A stretch of 64,000 nucleotides of DNA from Cohnella fermenti (GTDB taxonomy: Bacteria; Bacillota; Bacilli; Paenibacillales; Paenibacillaceae). The DNA is taken from assembly GCF_004801405.1 (NCBI RefSeq), contig NZ_SSOB01000029.1, forward strand, positions 32,920 to 96,919, given 5' to 3'. Of the stretch, positions 43,123 through 52,544 are shown in pieces; within the stretch, counting starts at the first letter, position 1, and each line of letters begins with the position of its first letter. A program made the translations under genes and the position numbers. The notes under the pieces are model-generated. The model was not told where the DNA came from. It did not search any database and saw only the letters and a program-made list of their open reading frames with translations.

Positions 43123-44825
43123 GAAGCAACAGAGCCGGAGCGATGGGGCTGGTCGGTCTCTTCATGCTTGCCGCGATGCTGCTGTTTACGCTGCTTGGTC
43201 CTGCGCTTATTCCGTACGATCCGGCGGAACGCAGCGGTTCTCCGCTTGCGGCTCCCGGCAACGGCCACCTGCTCGGCACGAACGACATCGGGCAGGACAT
43301 TCTGGCGGAGCTGGCGACCGGAGCGCGCGTCTCCTTGACGATCGGCCTCGTCGGGGCGCTGGCGTCCATGCTGATCGGAGTCGCGATCGGCGTGCTGGCC
43401 GGTTACCGGGGCGGCTGGGCCGATACGCTGCTCATGAGGCTGGTCGACGTGAGCCTGACGCTCCCGTTCCTGCCGCTGATGATCGTGATCGGCGTCTTCC
43501 TCGGGCCGAGCATGTCCACGCAGATTCTCGTCATCGCCATCCTTATGTGGGCGAAGGTCGCGCGCGAGCTGCGGTCGCAGATTCTGTCGGTGCGCACCCG
43601 CGGCCCCGTCCAGGCGGCGAGAGCGATGGGAGCCGGGGATCTGTACATTCTCCGCAGGCACATTCTGCCGATGACGGTTCCGCTTATGATCCCGCAATTT
43701 ATTCAAGCGGTGACGGCTTCCATTCTGATGGAATCGTCCTTAAGCTTCCTGGGGCTCGGCGACCCGCTGGCGAAGAGCTGGGGAAGCATTCTGTTCTATG
43801 CGAACGCCCGCAGCGCCTTCCTGACGGACGCCTGGATCTGGTGGGTTGTGCCGCCGGGATTGTGCATCGTATGGACGGTGCTCGGCTGCTCGTTCGTCGG
43901 GTATTGGCTGGAGGAGCGGGTGAGTCCAAGGCTGCAGAGCTACACGGCACTTGGGAAAATAACGCCAAAGAAAACCGCGGGTCGGCCGGCATCAGCGGCG
44001 AGAACGGGAGGAGAGTCGGCGGCGCTGCGGATCGACGGGCTGTCGGTGCGGTACCCGAAGGCGGGCGGGGAGGCCGTCGCCGCCCTTCGCGACATTGATC
44101 TTGCCGTGCATCCGGCAGAGATCGTCGGCATCGTCGGCGAGTCCGGAAGCGGGAAGACGACGATGGCTTCGGCGATTATGCAGATGCTGAAGCCGCCCGC
44201 CGCACGGACCGGTTCCATTCGGCTCGGCGGCGACGAGCTGACGGCGCTGTCGGATCGCGAGCTGCGGGCGGCAAGGGGACGCCGGATCGCCCTTATTCCG
44301 CAGGCGGCCATGAACGCCCTGAACCCGGTATGGACGGTTCGGAAGCAACTGACCGAAGCGATCCGCTGCCACCGCAAGCTGAGCCGTGCCGATACCCAAG
44401 CGAGAATCGAGCAACTGCTCGGGCAGGTCGGCATCGAACCGAGGTATCTTGCGGCCTATCCGCACGAGCTGAGCGGAGGGATGAGACAGCGGGTCGTGAT
44501 CGCGATGGCGCTCGTGAACGAGCCGAGCTTCGTCATTGCCGACGAGCCGACGACGGGGCTGGACGTGCTCGTTCAGGTGGAGATCATCGCGCTGCTGAAG
44601 AAGCTGCAGCAAGAGCTCGGCCTGTCCATGATCTTCATCTCGCACGACCTGCCCGTCGTCAAGCGCATCGCCGACCGCATCGTTATTCTCGACCGCGGGT
44701 CGGTCGTGGACGAAGGAACGCCCGGGCACTTGTCCGTTCATTCCGGGCACCCGTATACGAGGAAGCTGATGGACGCCATTCCTTCCATCGGCGGTCGGCA
44801 GATGCGACAGGAGGTTCAGCTATGA
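43119..44825 (+). CDS. Fused ABC permease (DppC) and ATPase (DppD)
   Basis: 568 residues. Residues 1-275 form a DppC permease: NDIGQDILAELATGARVSL, EAA loop QAARAMGAGDLYILRRHILPM, LGLGDPLAKSWGSIL. After a linker of about 30 residues (GKITPKKTAGRPAS) comes a full DppD ATPase: Walker A GESGSGKTT, LSGGMRQRVVIAMAL, Walker B FVIADEPTTGLD, ISHDLPVVKRIADRIVIL and the GHPYTRKLMDAIP tail. There is no stop or frameshift sign between them. Usually these are separate proteins. The ATPase copy of the second subunit follows as its own gene. Confidence 0.93.
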   Translation: MRSNRAGAMGLVGLFMLAAMLLFTLLGPALIPYDPAERSGSPLAAPGNGHLLGTNDIGQDILAELATGARVSLTIGLVGALASMLIGVAIGVLAGYRGGWADTLLMRLVDVSLTLPFLPLMIVIGVFLGPSMSTQILVIAILMWAKVARELRSQILSVRTRGPVQAARAMGAGDLYILRRHILPMTVPLMIPQFIQAVTASILMESSLSFLGLGDPLAKSWGSILFYANARSAFLTDAWIWWVVPPGLCIVWTVLGCSFVGYWLEERVSPRLQSYTALGKITPKKTAGRPASAARTGGESAALRIDGLSVRYPKAGGEAVAALRDIDLAVHPAEIVGIVGESGSGKTTMASAIMQMLKPPAARTGSIRLGGDELTALSDRELRAARGRRIALIPQAAMNALNPVWTVRKQLTEAIRCHRKLSRADTQARIEQLLGQVGIEPRYLAAYPHELSGGMRQRVVIAMALVNEPSFVIADEPTTGLDVLVQVEIIALLKKLQQELGLSMIFISHDLPVVKRIADRIVILDRGSVVDEGTPGHLSVHSGHPYTRKLMDAIPSIGGRQMRQEVQL

Positions 44826-45660
44826 ATAACATCATGAGGAGCGAGCCGGCGAACCCCGCGGCGGCGAATGGATCGTCCGCGCTGCTGGCGGTGTCGGGCC
44901 TGAGCAAGAGCTATGCGTCGTTCGGCGCGGGTTCGGCAGCCAAGCAAGTGCTTCGGAACGTCGGCTTCCGGATCGATCCGCAGGAGACGGTCGGCATCGT
45001 CGGCCTGAGCGGCGCGGGCAAAAGCACGATCGGCCGCATCATCGCCGGGCTGGAGCGGGCGGACGGGGGAGAGATCGTCTACGGGGGAACCTCCATCGGC
45101 AGATTGAGGGGGGCAGCACGACGGCGGGCGACTCTCGGGATCGAGATGATTTTCCAGGACCCGTACGAGTCGTTGTCCGCGCGAATGCGAATCGGCGAGA
45201 TCGTGGCCGAACCGCTTGTCATCCGCCAAACCCGGCGCGGCGACCGGGCCGGGCTGGACCGGGCGGTTCGCTCCGCGCTTGCCAAGGTGTCGCTTGACCC
45301 GGATCGTTACGCGTCGCGTTATCCGCACGAGCTGTCCGGAGGGGAGCGGCAGCGCGTCGGGCTGGCCCGCGCCTTCGTCGCCGAGCCGAGGCTTGTCATC
45401 GCGGACGAGCCGACGTCGATGCTGGATTCGTCGCTGCGGCTCGAGCTGCTGGAGCTGATGGACCGGCTTCGCCGGGACAGCGGCACGGCAACGCTGTTTA
45501 TCACCCACGATCTGGCGCTCACGTATCGCTTCTGCGACCGCTTGCTCGTGCTGAATGAAGGCGAGATCGTCGAGAGCGGCACGCCGGCGCAGGTGATCGA
45601 CCATCCGACGCATCCGTTCACGATCCGGCTTATTCAAGCGTTAAGGGAGTTCCACGGGTA

Positions 45661-45661
<1 letters not shown>
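44822..45661 (+). CDS. ABC ATPase, DppF type
   Basis: 279 residues. Walker A GLSGAGKST, signature LSGGERQRVGLARAF, Walker B VIADEPTSMLDSSLRL, FITHDLALTYRFCDR, and HPTHPFTIRLIQAL tail common to DppF/OppF. ATG 44822 (CAGGAGG upstream) overlaps the preceding stop by 4 bases. Completes the importer. Confidence 0.92.
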
Positions 45662-46328
<667 letters not shown>

Positions 46329-46332
<4 letters not shown>

Positions 46333-47198
46333 ACCTTCTATTGTATTACGCCAGGGAAGCCCGGATCGGGATCAGGCGCAATGCGGGCGCGTCCGTCGCC
46401 TCCGCCGCCTTGATCTTCGCGGCGCTGCTGCTTACCGGGCTGCTGCTTCTGTTGCGCGGCGGACTCGCCGGCGTCTCGGACTACCTGCATTCGCAGCTCG
46501 AGCTTAAGGTTTACGTCGAGCGCGGCGTCGATGCGGAGCAAGCGGCGGCCATTCTCGCGGACAAGTCCTATGTCGCTTCCGCCGTGGTGCAGACCGGCGA
46601 GCAGTTGCTCGGGCAGCTCGAATCGTTCTTCGCCGGCAAGCCCTACCTGCTCGAAGCGTTCCGGGACGACGCGCTGCCGGATGCGGTCGTGCTTGTCCTG
46701 AAGGAGAGCGAGCAGATCGCGCTTGTGGCGCAGGAGCTCTCGCAGACGGAAGGGATCGAGCAGGTCGTCTATCCGCAGCAGCTTGCGGAGCAGCTCGTCT
46801 ATTGGTCCGGGCTGCTGCAATCGGCCGGTCTCGCCGTTCTGGCGTTCCTGCTGGCGCTGGCCTTCATGATCGTGTTCCTGGCGATCCGCCTTGCCCTGTA
46901 TCAACGAAGCAAGGAGATTCGGCTTAAGCTGCTGCTCGGAGCGCGGGCAGGCCATGTCAGAGGGCAATTCATGCTGGAGGGGGCGTTGGTCGGTCTGGCG
47001 GGCGGCACGGCGTCGGCCGTTCTGCTGCTGGCGGCAGGCCTTGCCGTCAGTCGGAGGCTGACCGCTGCTTACGGAGCGATTGTGCAGCTCGATGCTGCGG
47101 CGCTGGCCGTGCTGGCCGTCTGCCTTGCGCTGGCGGGGCCGATTGTTGGCGCTGCGGCCGCGTATGCGGCCGTCCGCAGGAGGATCGGCGATGCGTAG
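46329..47198 (+). CDS. FtsX-like permease
   Basis: 289 residues. One N-terminal helix, an extracellular domain (ELKVYVERGVDAEQAAAILADKSYV...GIEQVVYPQQ), then three helices: the FtsX topology. The loop YQRSKEIRLKLLLGARAGHVRGQFMLEG is the conserved FtsX coupling region. FtsX proteins pass ATPase motion to a peptidoglycan-hydrolase partner outside; the secreted coiled-coil protein encoded next (overlap 8 bases) is in the right place for such a partner. Confidence 0.88.
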
Positions 47199-48156
47199 GC
47201 CGATAGGAGCCTGTCTGATCGCCCTCTCGTGTCTCTTCGCGGCCCCAAGCGTCTACGCGCACCTGACCGGAGCATTCGCCGAATACTTGGCAACGGTCTA
47301 TGACGAATCCACGACCGACAAGCTGCGGGAGGATCTCGAGACGACGAAGCAAGAGATCGCCAAGCTGGCGCCCGAGCTGGACGGCCTGCAGCGGCAGTTC
47401 GCGGAGGACCGGGATGCTGCGGCGGACAAGCTGCTGTTCTACCGCGACCGGGGGCTCGACCTGTGGCTTGGAATGCTTCAAGGCGAGGGCTCGCTCGTCG
47501 ACCGGCTCGGCAACGAGTGGCTGCTTGAGCGTCAGCTTCGGCGCGAGCTCGACAAGCTGGACGACTTGTACCGGAGTTATCTGCAGCTCGATCTCACCCG
47601 TCAATCGCTGGCGGGCCGCGAGGAACTGCTCGGGGCGATCGAACGCAACCTGGCGCAACGTCAGCCGTTCCTGGACAGCGTCGGCGATCTTGGCGTGGAG
47701 GAGACCGCGAACTACCTGGACATCGACTGGGCGAGCGAGGTGGAGGAGCCGCTGAAGGCCGCCCTGCTCGCGGATCGGCTCGCCGTTACGGAAGGATGGA
47801 GCGATTGGCTGAGCGAATCCAAGGTCGACGGAAGGACGGAATTGCGCTCGAACTGGCTGAATGACCTCAGCGATCTTACGTATTATTTTCGCGCCGATCA
47901 TCTGTATGCCGTATACGAGTCGGATCTGGCGAATGTGATTCTGATCGGACAGCTCTTGCAGAATGCCGCCGGGAACGCGGAATACGTCATCGAAGCGGGC
48001 TTCTACAACGGGTTCTCCGTGCCGGACAAGGCGCTGGAGGAGCTGACGGGCTTCGAGCTTCCGTATGCCGAACTGAGAGAGCGGCTTGGCGTCGGGGAGC
48101 GGGCGTACTTGCAGCAAGAGGAAGGAACAATCGCGGTGGCGGGAACCGACTACTAG
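47191..48156 (+). CDS. Secreted coiled-coil protein next to FtsX-like
   Basis: 321 residues from ATG 47191. Signal peptide (RRPIGACLIALSCLFAAPS, cut near VYA-H). A heptad-like coiled coil covers about 45-180 (DKLREDLETTKQEIAKLAPELDGLQ...LRRELDKLDDLYRSYLQL), followed by a mixed domain. No catalytic CHAP, LytM or NlpC motif is visible, so it resembles the coiled-coil adaptor part of EnvC or PcsB without the enzyme. That parallel is inference; the family itself was not recognised. Confidence 0.7.
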   Translation: MRRPIGACLIALSCLFAAPSVYAHLTGAFAEYLATVYDESTTDKLREDLETTKQEIAKLAPELDGLQRQFAEDRDAAADKLLFYRDRGLDLWLGMLQGEGSLVDRLGNEWLLERQLRRELDKLDDLYRSYLQLDLTRQSLAGREELLGAIERNLAQRQPFLDSVGDLGVEETANYLDIDWASEVEEPLKAALLADRLAVTEGWSDWLSESKVDGRTELRSNWLNDLSDLTYYFRADHLYAVYESDLANVILIGQLLQNAAGNAEYVIEAGFYNGFSVPDKALEELTGFELPYAELRERLGVGERAYLQQEEGTIAVAGTDY

Positions 48157-48177
48157 AATCAAGGAGAGACACACGAT

Positions 48178-48798
48178 ATGGAAAAGCACCGGATAGCGGT
48201 ATTGGACGTTAAAGTAGGCGTGATGGGGGAAGTCGGGGGCAGCAGCGGGTACACGTACATCGACATGTACGATCTGCCGAACATCCCGCTCGAGCCTTAC
48301 GCTTGCCTCGTGATCCATGGCTCGAGCGACCAGGAGTTTCTGCTTAAGCACAAGGACGTCGTGGCGAACTTCCTGAATCAAGGCAAGGTTGTCCTGTTCG
48401 GCGGGCAATTGTTCCGACCCTGGTTGCCGGGAGGCTCGAGCTTCGTCCCGCGCACGATCCGCAGCCACCTGGACTACCACATCGCCGTTGCGAAGGCGCA
48501 CCCGATCTTCGCAGACGTCGACCCGATCGAGCTGACGTACAAGAAGGGCGTCGCCGGCTTCTTCGCCCGCGGCCATCACCCCGTGCCGGCAGGAGCCGAA
48601 GTGCTGCTGACGCTGCCGGACGGCGAGCCGACCTTGTATATCGACCGCAGCAGCACGAAGGGAACGCTGATGGTCAGCTCCGGCTACAACCTGCTCGGCT
48701 ATCGCGACGGCAACACGACACGCTCGATCGGCGAACGGGTGGAAGCCTGGATCGCCCAAGAATACAATCTGCTGCAGCAAGGAGTGCACATTCAATGA
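48178..48798 (+). CDS. Amidotransferase-fold (GATase1-like) protein, unknown function
   Basis: 206 residues, cytoplasmic. Pattern of alternating strands and helices (CLVIHGSSDQEFLLKHKDVV, FLNQGKVVLFGGQLF) suggests a class I glutamine-amidotransferase/ThuA-like fold, but the nucleophile-elbow Cys and His/Glu are not in place. RBS AAGGAGAG before ATG 48178. Overlaps the next gene, which has a similar build, by 4 bases. Confidence 0.55.
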   Translation: MEKHRIAVLDVKVGVMGEVGGSSGYTYIDMYDLPNIPLEPYACLVIHGSSDQEFLLKHKDVVANFLNQGKVVLFGGQLFRPWLPGGSSFVPRTIRSHLDYHIAVAKAHPIFADVDPIELTYKKGVAGFFARGHHPVPAGAEVLLTLPDGEPTLYIDRSSTKGTLMVSSGYNLLGYRDGNTTRSIGERVEAWIAQEYNLLQQGVHIQ

Positions 48799-49403
48799 GG
48801 AGAATCGCCGCTCTCTACTCGGGCCTGTCCTACCAATATCGGAGCTGGAACGAGCCGAAGTATCGCAAGTACATTGCCGACATCGTTTATATTCCGGATA
48901 TGGAGGACGATTCTCTCGCAGGCTTCGATGTTGTCTTGCTGCCGTCGCGTCTGCACACGGGCTTGCTGGCCAAGGTGAAGCCGATGCTGGACCAATTCGC
49001 CGCGAACGGCGGCACCGTTGTCGTCTTCTGGCCGAACGATGCCGAGCGGATCGTGCCGAACCAGAACTGGGAGGATCGGCCGACGAACTTCTGGTGGTGG
49101 CTCGACAAGAACGCCAAGAGCGGCATCGAGCAACGCAACCCCGAGCATAACCTGTACAAGTACATCACCTTGCAGGATGCCACCTGGCATTATCACGGGG
49201 TTTTCTGGCCGGAGGGGGATGTCGTGCCGCTTGTCGTGACGGAGGACGGCGGAGCTCTTGTGTACGTGGACAAGACGAGCACCGCAGGCACCTGGGTCGT
49301 CACCAGCCTCGATCCGGAGTTCCACTACGGCTCGTACTTCATGCCGGCGACGGAGCGGTTCCTCGACGGGCTGTTCCCGTGGCTGGCCGAAGGCGAGCTG
49401 TGA
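48795..49403 (+). CDS. Second amidotransferase-fold protein, cysteine-free
   Basis: 202 residues. IAALYSGLSYQYRSWNEPKY, FDVVLLPSRLHTGLLAKVKPML and FAANGGTVVVFWPND resemble the flavodoxin-like core of GATase1/ThuA proteins. It contains no cysteine, so no amidotransferase activity is possible. Probably a paralogue or heterodimer partner of the preceding protein. Trp/Tyr-rich centre (NFWWWLDKN, WHYHGVFWPEGD) suggests ligand binding. Confidence 0.55.
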   Translation: MRRIAALYSGLSYQYRSWNEPKYRKYIADIVYIPDMEDDSLAGFDVVLLPSRLHTGLLAKVKPMLDQFAANGGTVVVFWPNDAERIVPNQNWEDRPTNFWWWLDKNAKSGIEQRNPEHNLYKYITLQDATWHYHGVFWPEGDVVPLVVTEDGGALVYVDKTSTAGTWVVTSLDPEFHYGSYFMPATERFLDGLFPWLAEGEL

Positions 49404-49416
49404 GGGAGTGATTCGA

Positions 49417-50490
49417 TTGGCTTCCAACCCTTTCTCTTCCATCCGTCTCTCTTCCATCCGTCGCTCTTCCGGTCAGTTATCGCCCCAACCCGCATCGTCC
49501 CGTCCGCGTCTCCGCGCGCTGTTGTCGTTGCTGTTCGCTGCGGCGGCGCTGCTCGGCCCCTTGCGAGCGGAAGCCCATGTGATGACGAGCGCGAACGTGT
49601 ACACGGACATCTCCTTGTCTGCGGCCAAGGAAGAGATCGTGCTGCTGACGGGGATGAACATTATTGTCTATTCCCATGACGATACGTTGTTCCGTCCGCA
49701 GGAGAAGCTGTCGCGCTCCGAGCTCGCGGCTTGGGCGGCCGTATTCTCCGGGCGGGCCGCCGCGGGCGACGCGCCGGAGCAAGCGGCTCAGGCGGCGCTG
49801 TCCGCCGGGCTGGCGCAATCGCTGGACGGCAACGCGACATACGAGGACGTGAACCTCGCATTCTTCGGCGGGGCGTTGGCGCTTGATGCGGCGCAGGGGA
49901 CCGAAGGGGGCAATGGCTTCGGGACAACGACCACGACAGATAACGAGACGGCTTACGATACGACTTCCGGGACAGCTCCAGCTGCGGCAGCCGCTGCGGC
50001 GTCGAACGAGCTGACCCGCGAGCAGTTCGCTCTGTTCATGGGCGAGCATCTGCTCGAGCCGCTGCCGGGAGGGACGCTCCCTGAGCAAGCGGGATACTTG
50101 ACCGGGCCGGCCGGGGTTGTCGGGAAGGTCAGCGAAGACAAGCAGGGAGGCTACCGGATCGAGATCGCGGGCGAGACGTATCGGCTCTATGAGCATCCAA
50201 GGGTACTGTCCGCGGCGGCCGACCCCGCCCAGTGGAAGGGACTGACCCTTCAGCGCTCCTGGCTGAAGCCGGATGCGATGGACGCGCAGGAGCTTGTCCT
50301 GCACCTGCTCGACTTCGGCGCCGAGAGCGGCGCGCAGGAGGCGACAGCTTCCGCTGCGGCGGATGTGCCGGCGCAGGCGGAAGCTTCGTCCGACTCCTCC
50401 GGCGTCTCGCTCTCGTGGCTTGTCCTCGGAGCCGCCGCTCTGCTGCTGCTTCTGGCGCTGGCGGCACGGCTTCGCAGAAGAAGAACATAA
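49417..50490 (+). CDS. Secreted SLH-domain protein with C-terminal membrane anchor
   Basis: 357 residues from TTG 49417 (GGAG eight bases upstream; GTG 49408 also possible). Signal peptide ends near AEA-H; one SLH-like repeat follows (VYTDISLSAAKEEIVLLTGMNIIVY...FRPQEKLSRSELAAWAAVF), then low-complexity Thr/Ala stretches, a beta-rich domain, and a C-terminal helix LSWLVLGAAALLLLLALAARL with an Arg tail. SLH domains normally end in the wall; here the protein is also held in the membrane, so it could bridge wall and membrane near the transporter. Last gene of the operon. Confidence 0.75.
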   Translation: MASNPFSSIRLSSIRRSSGQLSPQPASSRPRLRALLSLLFAAAALLGPLRAEAHVMTSANVYTDISLSAAKEEIVLLTGMNIIVYSHDDTLFRPQEKLSRSELAAWAAVFSGRAAAGDAPEQAAQAALSAGLAQSLDGNATYEDVNLAFFGGALALDAAQGTEGGNGFGTTTTTDNETAYDTTSGTAPAAAAAAASNELTREQFALFMGEHLLEPLPGGTLPEQAGYLTGPAGVVGKVSEDKQGGYRIEIAGETYRLYEHPRVLSAAADPAQWKGLTLQRSWLKPDAMDAQELVLHLLDFGAESGAQEATASAAADVPAQAEASSDSSGVSLSWLVLGAAALLLLLALAARLRRRRT

Positions 50491-50537
50491 TGCCGTCAGC
50501 CCCCGGAGCCTGCGAAGGACTCCGGGGGCTGACGGCA
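50491..50537. terminator. Strong hairpin ending the Fur-controlled operon
   Basis: Eighteen-base perfect stem from TGCCGTCAGCCCCCGGAG to its complement, loop of 11. No T run, but long enough to stop transcription or protect the 3' end. Confidence 0.75.
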
Positions 50538-50557
50538 TTGCTGGAAACTAGGATTTT

Positions 50558-50728
50558 ATGCGAAAAATCACATTGGTGCACCTCGAAAGAGGGCCGTTTG
50601 AACGATTATATGTGAAAAATAGCATACATGGAGAAAATTCCGGCCCAACGTGCCGGATGTATGCTAAAAATCATGTAAAACGCCGCGACCCCCGCCAAAT
50701 CAAGCCCGACGAATGTGAAAAACCACAT
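50558..50728 (+). repeat. Four-box element, copy C
   Basis: Boxes at 50558 (ATGCGAAAAATCACAT), 50610 (ATGTGAAAAATAGCAT), 50661 (ATGCTAAAAATCATGT) and 50713 (ATGTGAAAAACCACAT); pitches 52, 51, 52. Flanks as in copies A and B; the linker between boxes 2 and 3 is related to copy A (TGGAGRAAAA, then CC and CAA). Confidence 0.93.
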
Positions 50729-50747
50729 ATATCCGCAAATTTGTCAT

Positions 50748-50925
50748 TCGGACGAGTAGGTGGACGAGCGGGTGGATGAACAGCAGGCGGCACACAGAGA
50801 GCGGGCAGTCGTGCAAGCGAGCACGCAGAAGCGGCAGGGGCGAGGAGGTAGGTGAGCAGGTAGGACGAGCAGGTTGGCGAGCAGAAGGTAGGCAAACAGA
50901 GAGCAGGCAGGCGGCAGGGGCGATG
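50748..50925. repeat. Degenerate G/A-rich short repeats
   Basis: Imperfect copies of GAGCAGGTAGG and GCAGGCGGCAGGGGCGA, without a fixed period. Follows copy C of the four-box element. Nothing coding seen. Confidence 0.7.
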
Positions 50926-50966
50926 CGAACATCGCAGCACATTCGAGCTGCCCCGAGCTTGCGCGA

Positions 50967-51278
50967 TCAGCAGATGGATAATTCCGCCGAGGTGACCTCG
51001 CCGCGCTTGTTCATAAACAGCTTGCCTTCCTCGCAGTTGCTTGGCCGTTCCCATCTAACGACGAATGCTCCGTTGTTCTCGGCGATGGACGTAATGCTGA
51101 CTCCCGGTTTGTTCAATTGAGCAAAGTAATCGGTTGCCGCCTGCTCTATCTGTTCCGTCGACATCGCTTCGGCGTTTGTTTGGTTTGTATTCGAGGCGTT
51201 GTTCTCCTTGCTGCAGCCAGCCGTTAACAACAAGATCAAGCACAATTCCGCGATAGTGCCGAGTTTGATGAGATTCAT
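50967..51278 (-). CDS. Small lipoprotein
   Basis: 103 residues from ATG 51278 (GAGGAGAAGG upstream). Lipobox LLTAGC, C22, then an Asn/Thr-rich tether and about 60 residues ending in a beta-rich FVVRWERPSNCEEGKLFMNKRGEV. Two further cysteines (in SNCEE and the last residue) could form a disulfide. Not recognised. Confidence 0.7.
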   Translation of the reverse strand: MNLIKLGTIAELCLILLLTAGCSKENNASNTNQTNAEAMSTEQIEQAATDYFAQLNKPGVSITSIAENNGAFVVRWERPSNCEEGKLFMNKRGEVTSAELSIC

Positions 51279-51360
51279 GCCCACCGTTCCTTCTCCTCAA
51301 TTCATTCCGAACCGACCTAGAGATTATGACGTCAAATTCTCATGACATGTTGCACGCCGT

Positions 51361-52326
51361 TCACCGACCGACGCCGATCTTCTCCGCCCGGACCTCTCCG
51401 GAGTTCGCGTACAGCATCTCCGCCTGATAGACGGGAGAGCCGCCGACATCCAGATTATAGGCGGCGCTCGTCATCGTTCCGTCGGAGGAGAGCCGTCCGC
51501 TCGCCTCCGTGTAGGTGTCCATCGAGTATTCTTGCAAATAATAGTAGTAACTCTGCGCTTCCAGGTCGGGCTTCGATCCTCGCTCTTCCGTCCATGACCC
51601 GTTCAGGAAGTTCCGGATTCCGACCTCCGCTTCGCCGACGCGCGCTGTCCAGGTCGCGACCATGAAGCCGTCCTGGTATTCCCAATAGGTGATGCAGTCC
51701 TCGGACAGGACGAGATAACGCAGCGCCTCGTCTTCCGGGAACAGCCGATACGTGCCGAAGGATTCGCCCGTGGCGCGGCCGTCCAGCGGCTCCACGTCAG
51801 AGCGGGAGATTCGCGAGGCCGTAAGGACAAGCTTCCGCGCCTCCACGAGGGAGCCGGAAGCGAGCGTCTCCTGCTGGGCGGGGCTGATCGGATCGCGGAT
51901 GTACACGGTGCCACTGCTGTAATAGACGACGTAGCCGAACGTGTCGGACAGGAAGCGGATCGGCACGTACATGCGGCCGTCGATCAGCTTCGGGGTCGTC
52001 CCCAACTTGACGGCTTCCGAGAGGGTTGTCCAACGGACGATCTTCGCTTCGTCGCTGCCTGCGGTCAATGCCGCGCGGGTCGCCCACTTGCTCAGAACAA
52101 CCGTGCGGCTGCCGCTCTGCCACTCGATGGAAGCTCCGAGCGCCTCCGCCGCCGTTCGCAGCGGCACGAGAACACTTCCCTTCACGGCGATAGGCGTTGT
52201 TCCGCTCTCGACCAGCGTGCCGTTCACCGACAAGCGGATCGGATCGGAATCCGCGCTTGCCTCGGCGCTTGCCGCCAGCGCTCCCGCAGCGATAATCAGA
52301 GCTAGTACCCACTTAGGCTGCTTCAT
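51361..52326 (-). CDS. Secreted protein with copper-amine-oxidase N-like domain
   Basis: 321 residues. Signal peptide ending near ASA-D; then the Cu_amine_oxidN1 domain common in Paenibacillus surface proteins (IAVKGSVLVPLRTAAEALGASIEWQ...RTVVLSK; DGRMYVPIRFLSDTFG). The C-terminal half (YRLFPEDEALRYLVLSEDCITYWEY onward) is unassigned. ATG 52326 follows GGAG at nine bases; in-frame reading further upstream lacks a site. Divergent from the alpha-glucanase gene. Confidence 0.82.
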   Translation of the reverse strand: MKQPKWVLALIIAAGALAASAEASADSDPIRLSVNGTLVESGTTPIAVKGSVLVPLRTAAEALGASIEWQSGSRTVVLSKWATRAALTAGSDEAKIVRWTTLSEAVKLGTTPKLIDGRMYVPIRFLSDTFGYVVYYSSGTVYIRDPISPAQQETLASGSLVEARKLVLTASRISRSDVEPLDGRATGESFGTYRLFPEDEALRYLVLSEDCITYWEYQDGFMVATWTARVGEAEVGIRNFLNGSWTEERGSKPDLEAQSYYYYLQEYSMDTYTEASGRLSSDGTMTSAAYNLDVGGSPVYQAEMLYANSGEVRAEKIGVGR

Positions 52327-52544
52327 GCGCTTCAACTCCATTTTCCGAGAGGTATCATGCTTAGGTAGACGCCCCCCTCTGGAAAAAAGTTGCACAGACG
52401 GCCGAACGCCCCGCACGAGCCCCGCCGAACCTCGCGAATGTCACTCTTCTCCTACTCGAAGTCACAAAAATGGTAGCTGCCGCCCTGTGATTGCGCTTAC
52501 ATTGAGGGTGATCGACGACACAATTGGGCAAAGGAGAAGATGGA

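Noticed and set aside
52488..52501. Cre-like TGATTGCGCTTACA before the GH87 gene
   Set aside because: Two deviations from the strict consensus and no clear promoter next to it; left out as a site.
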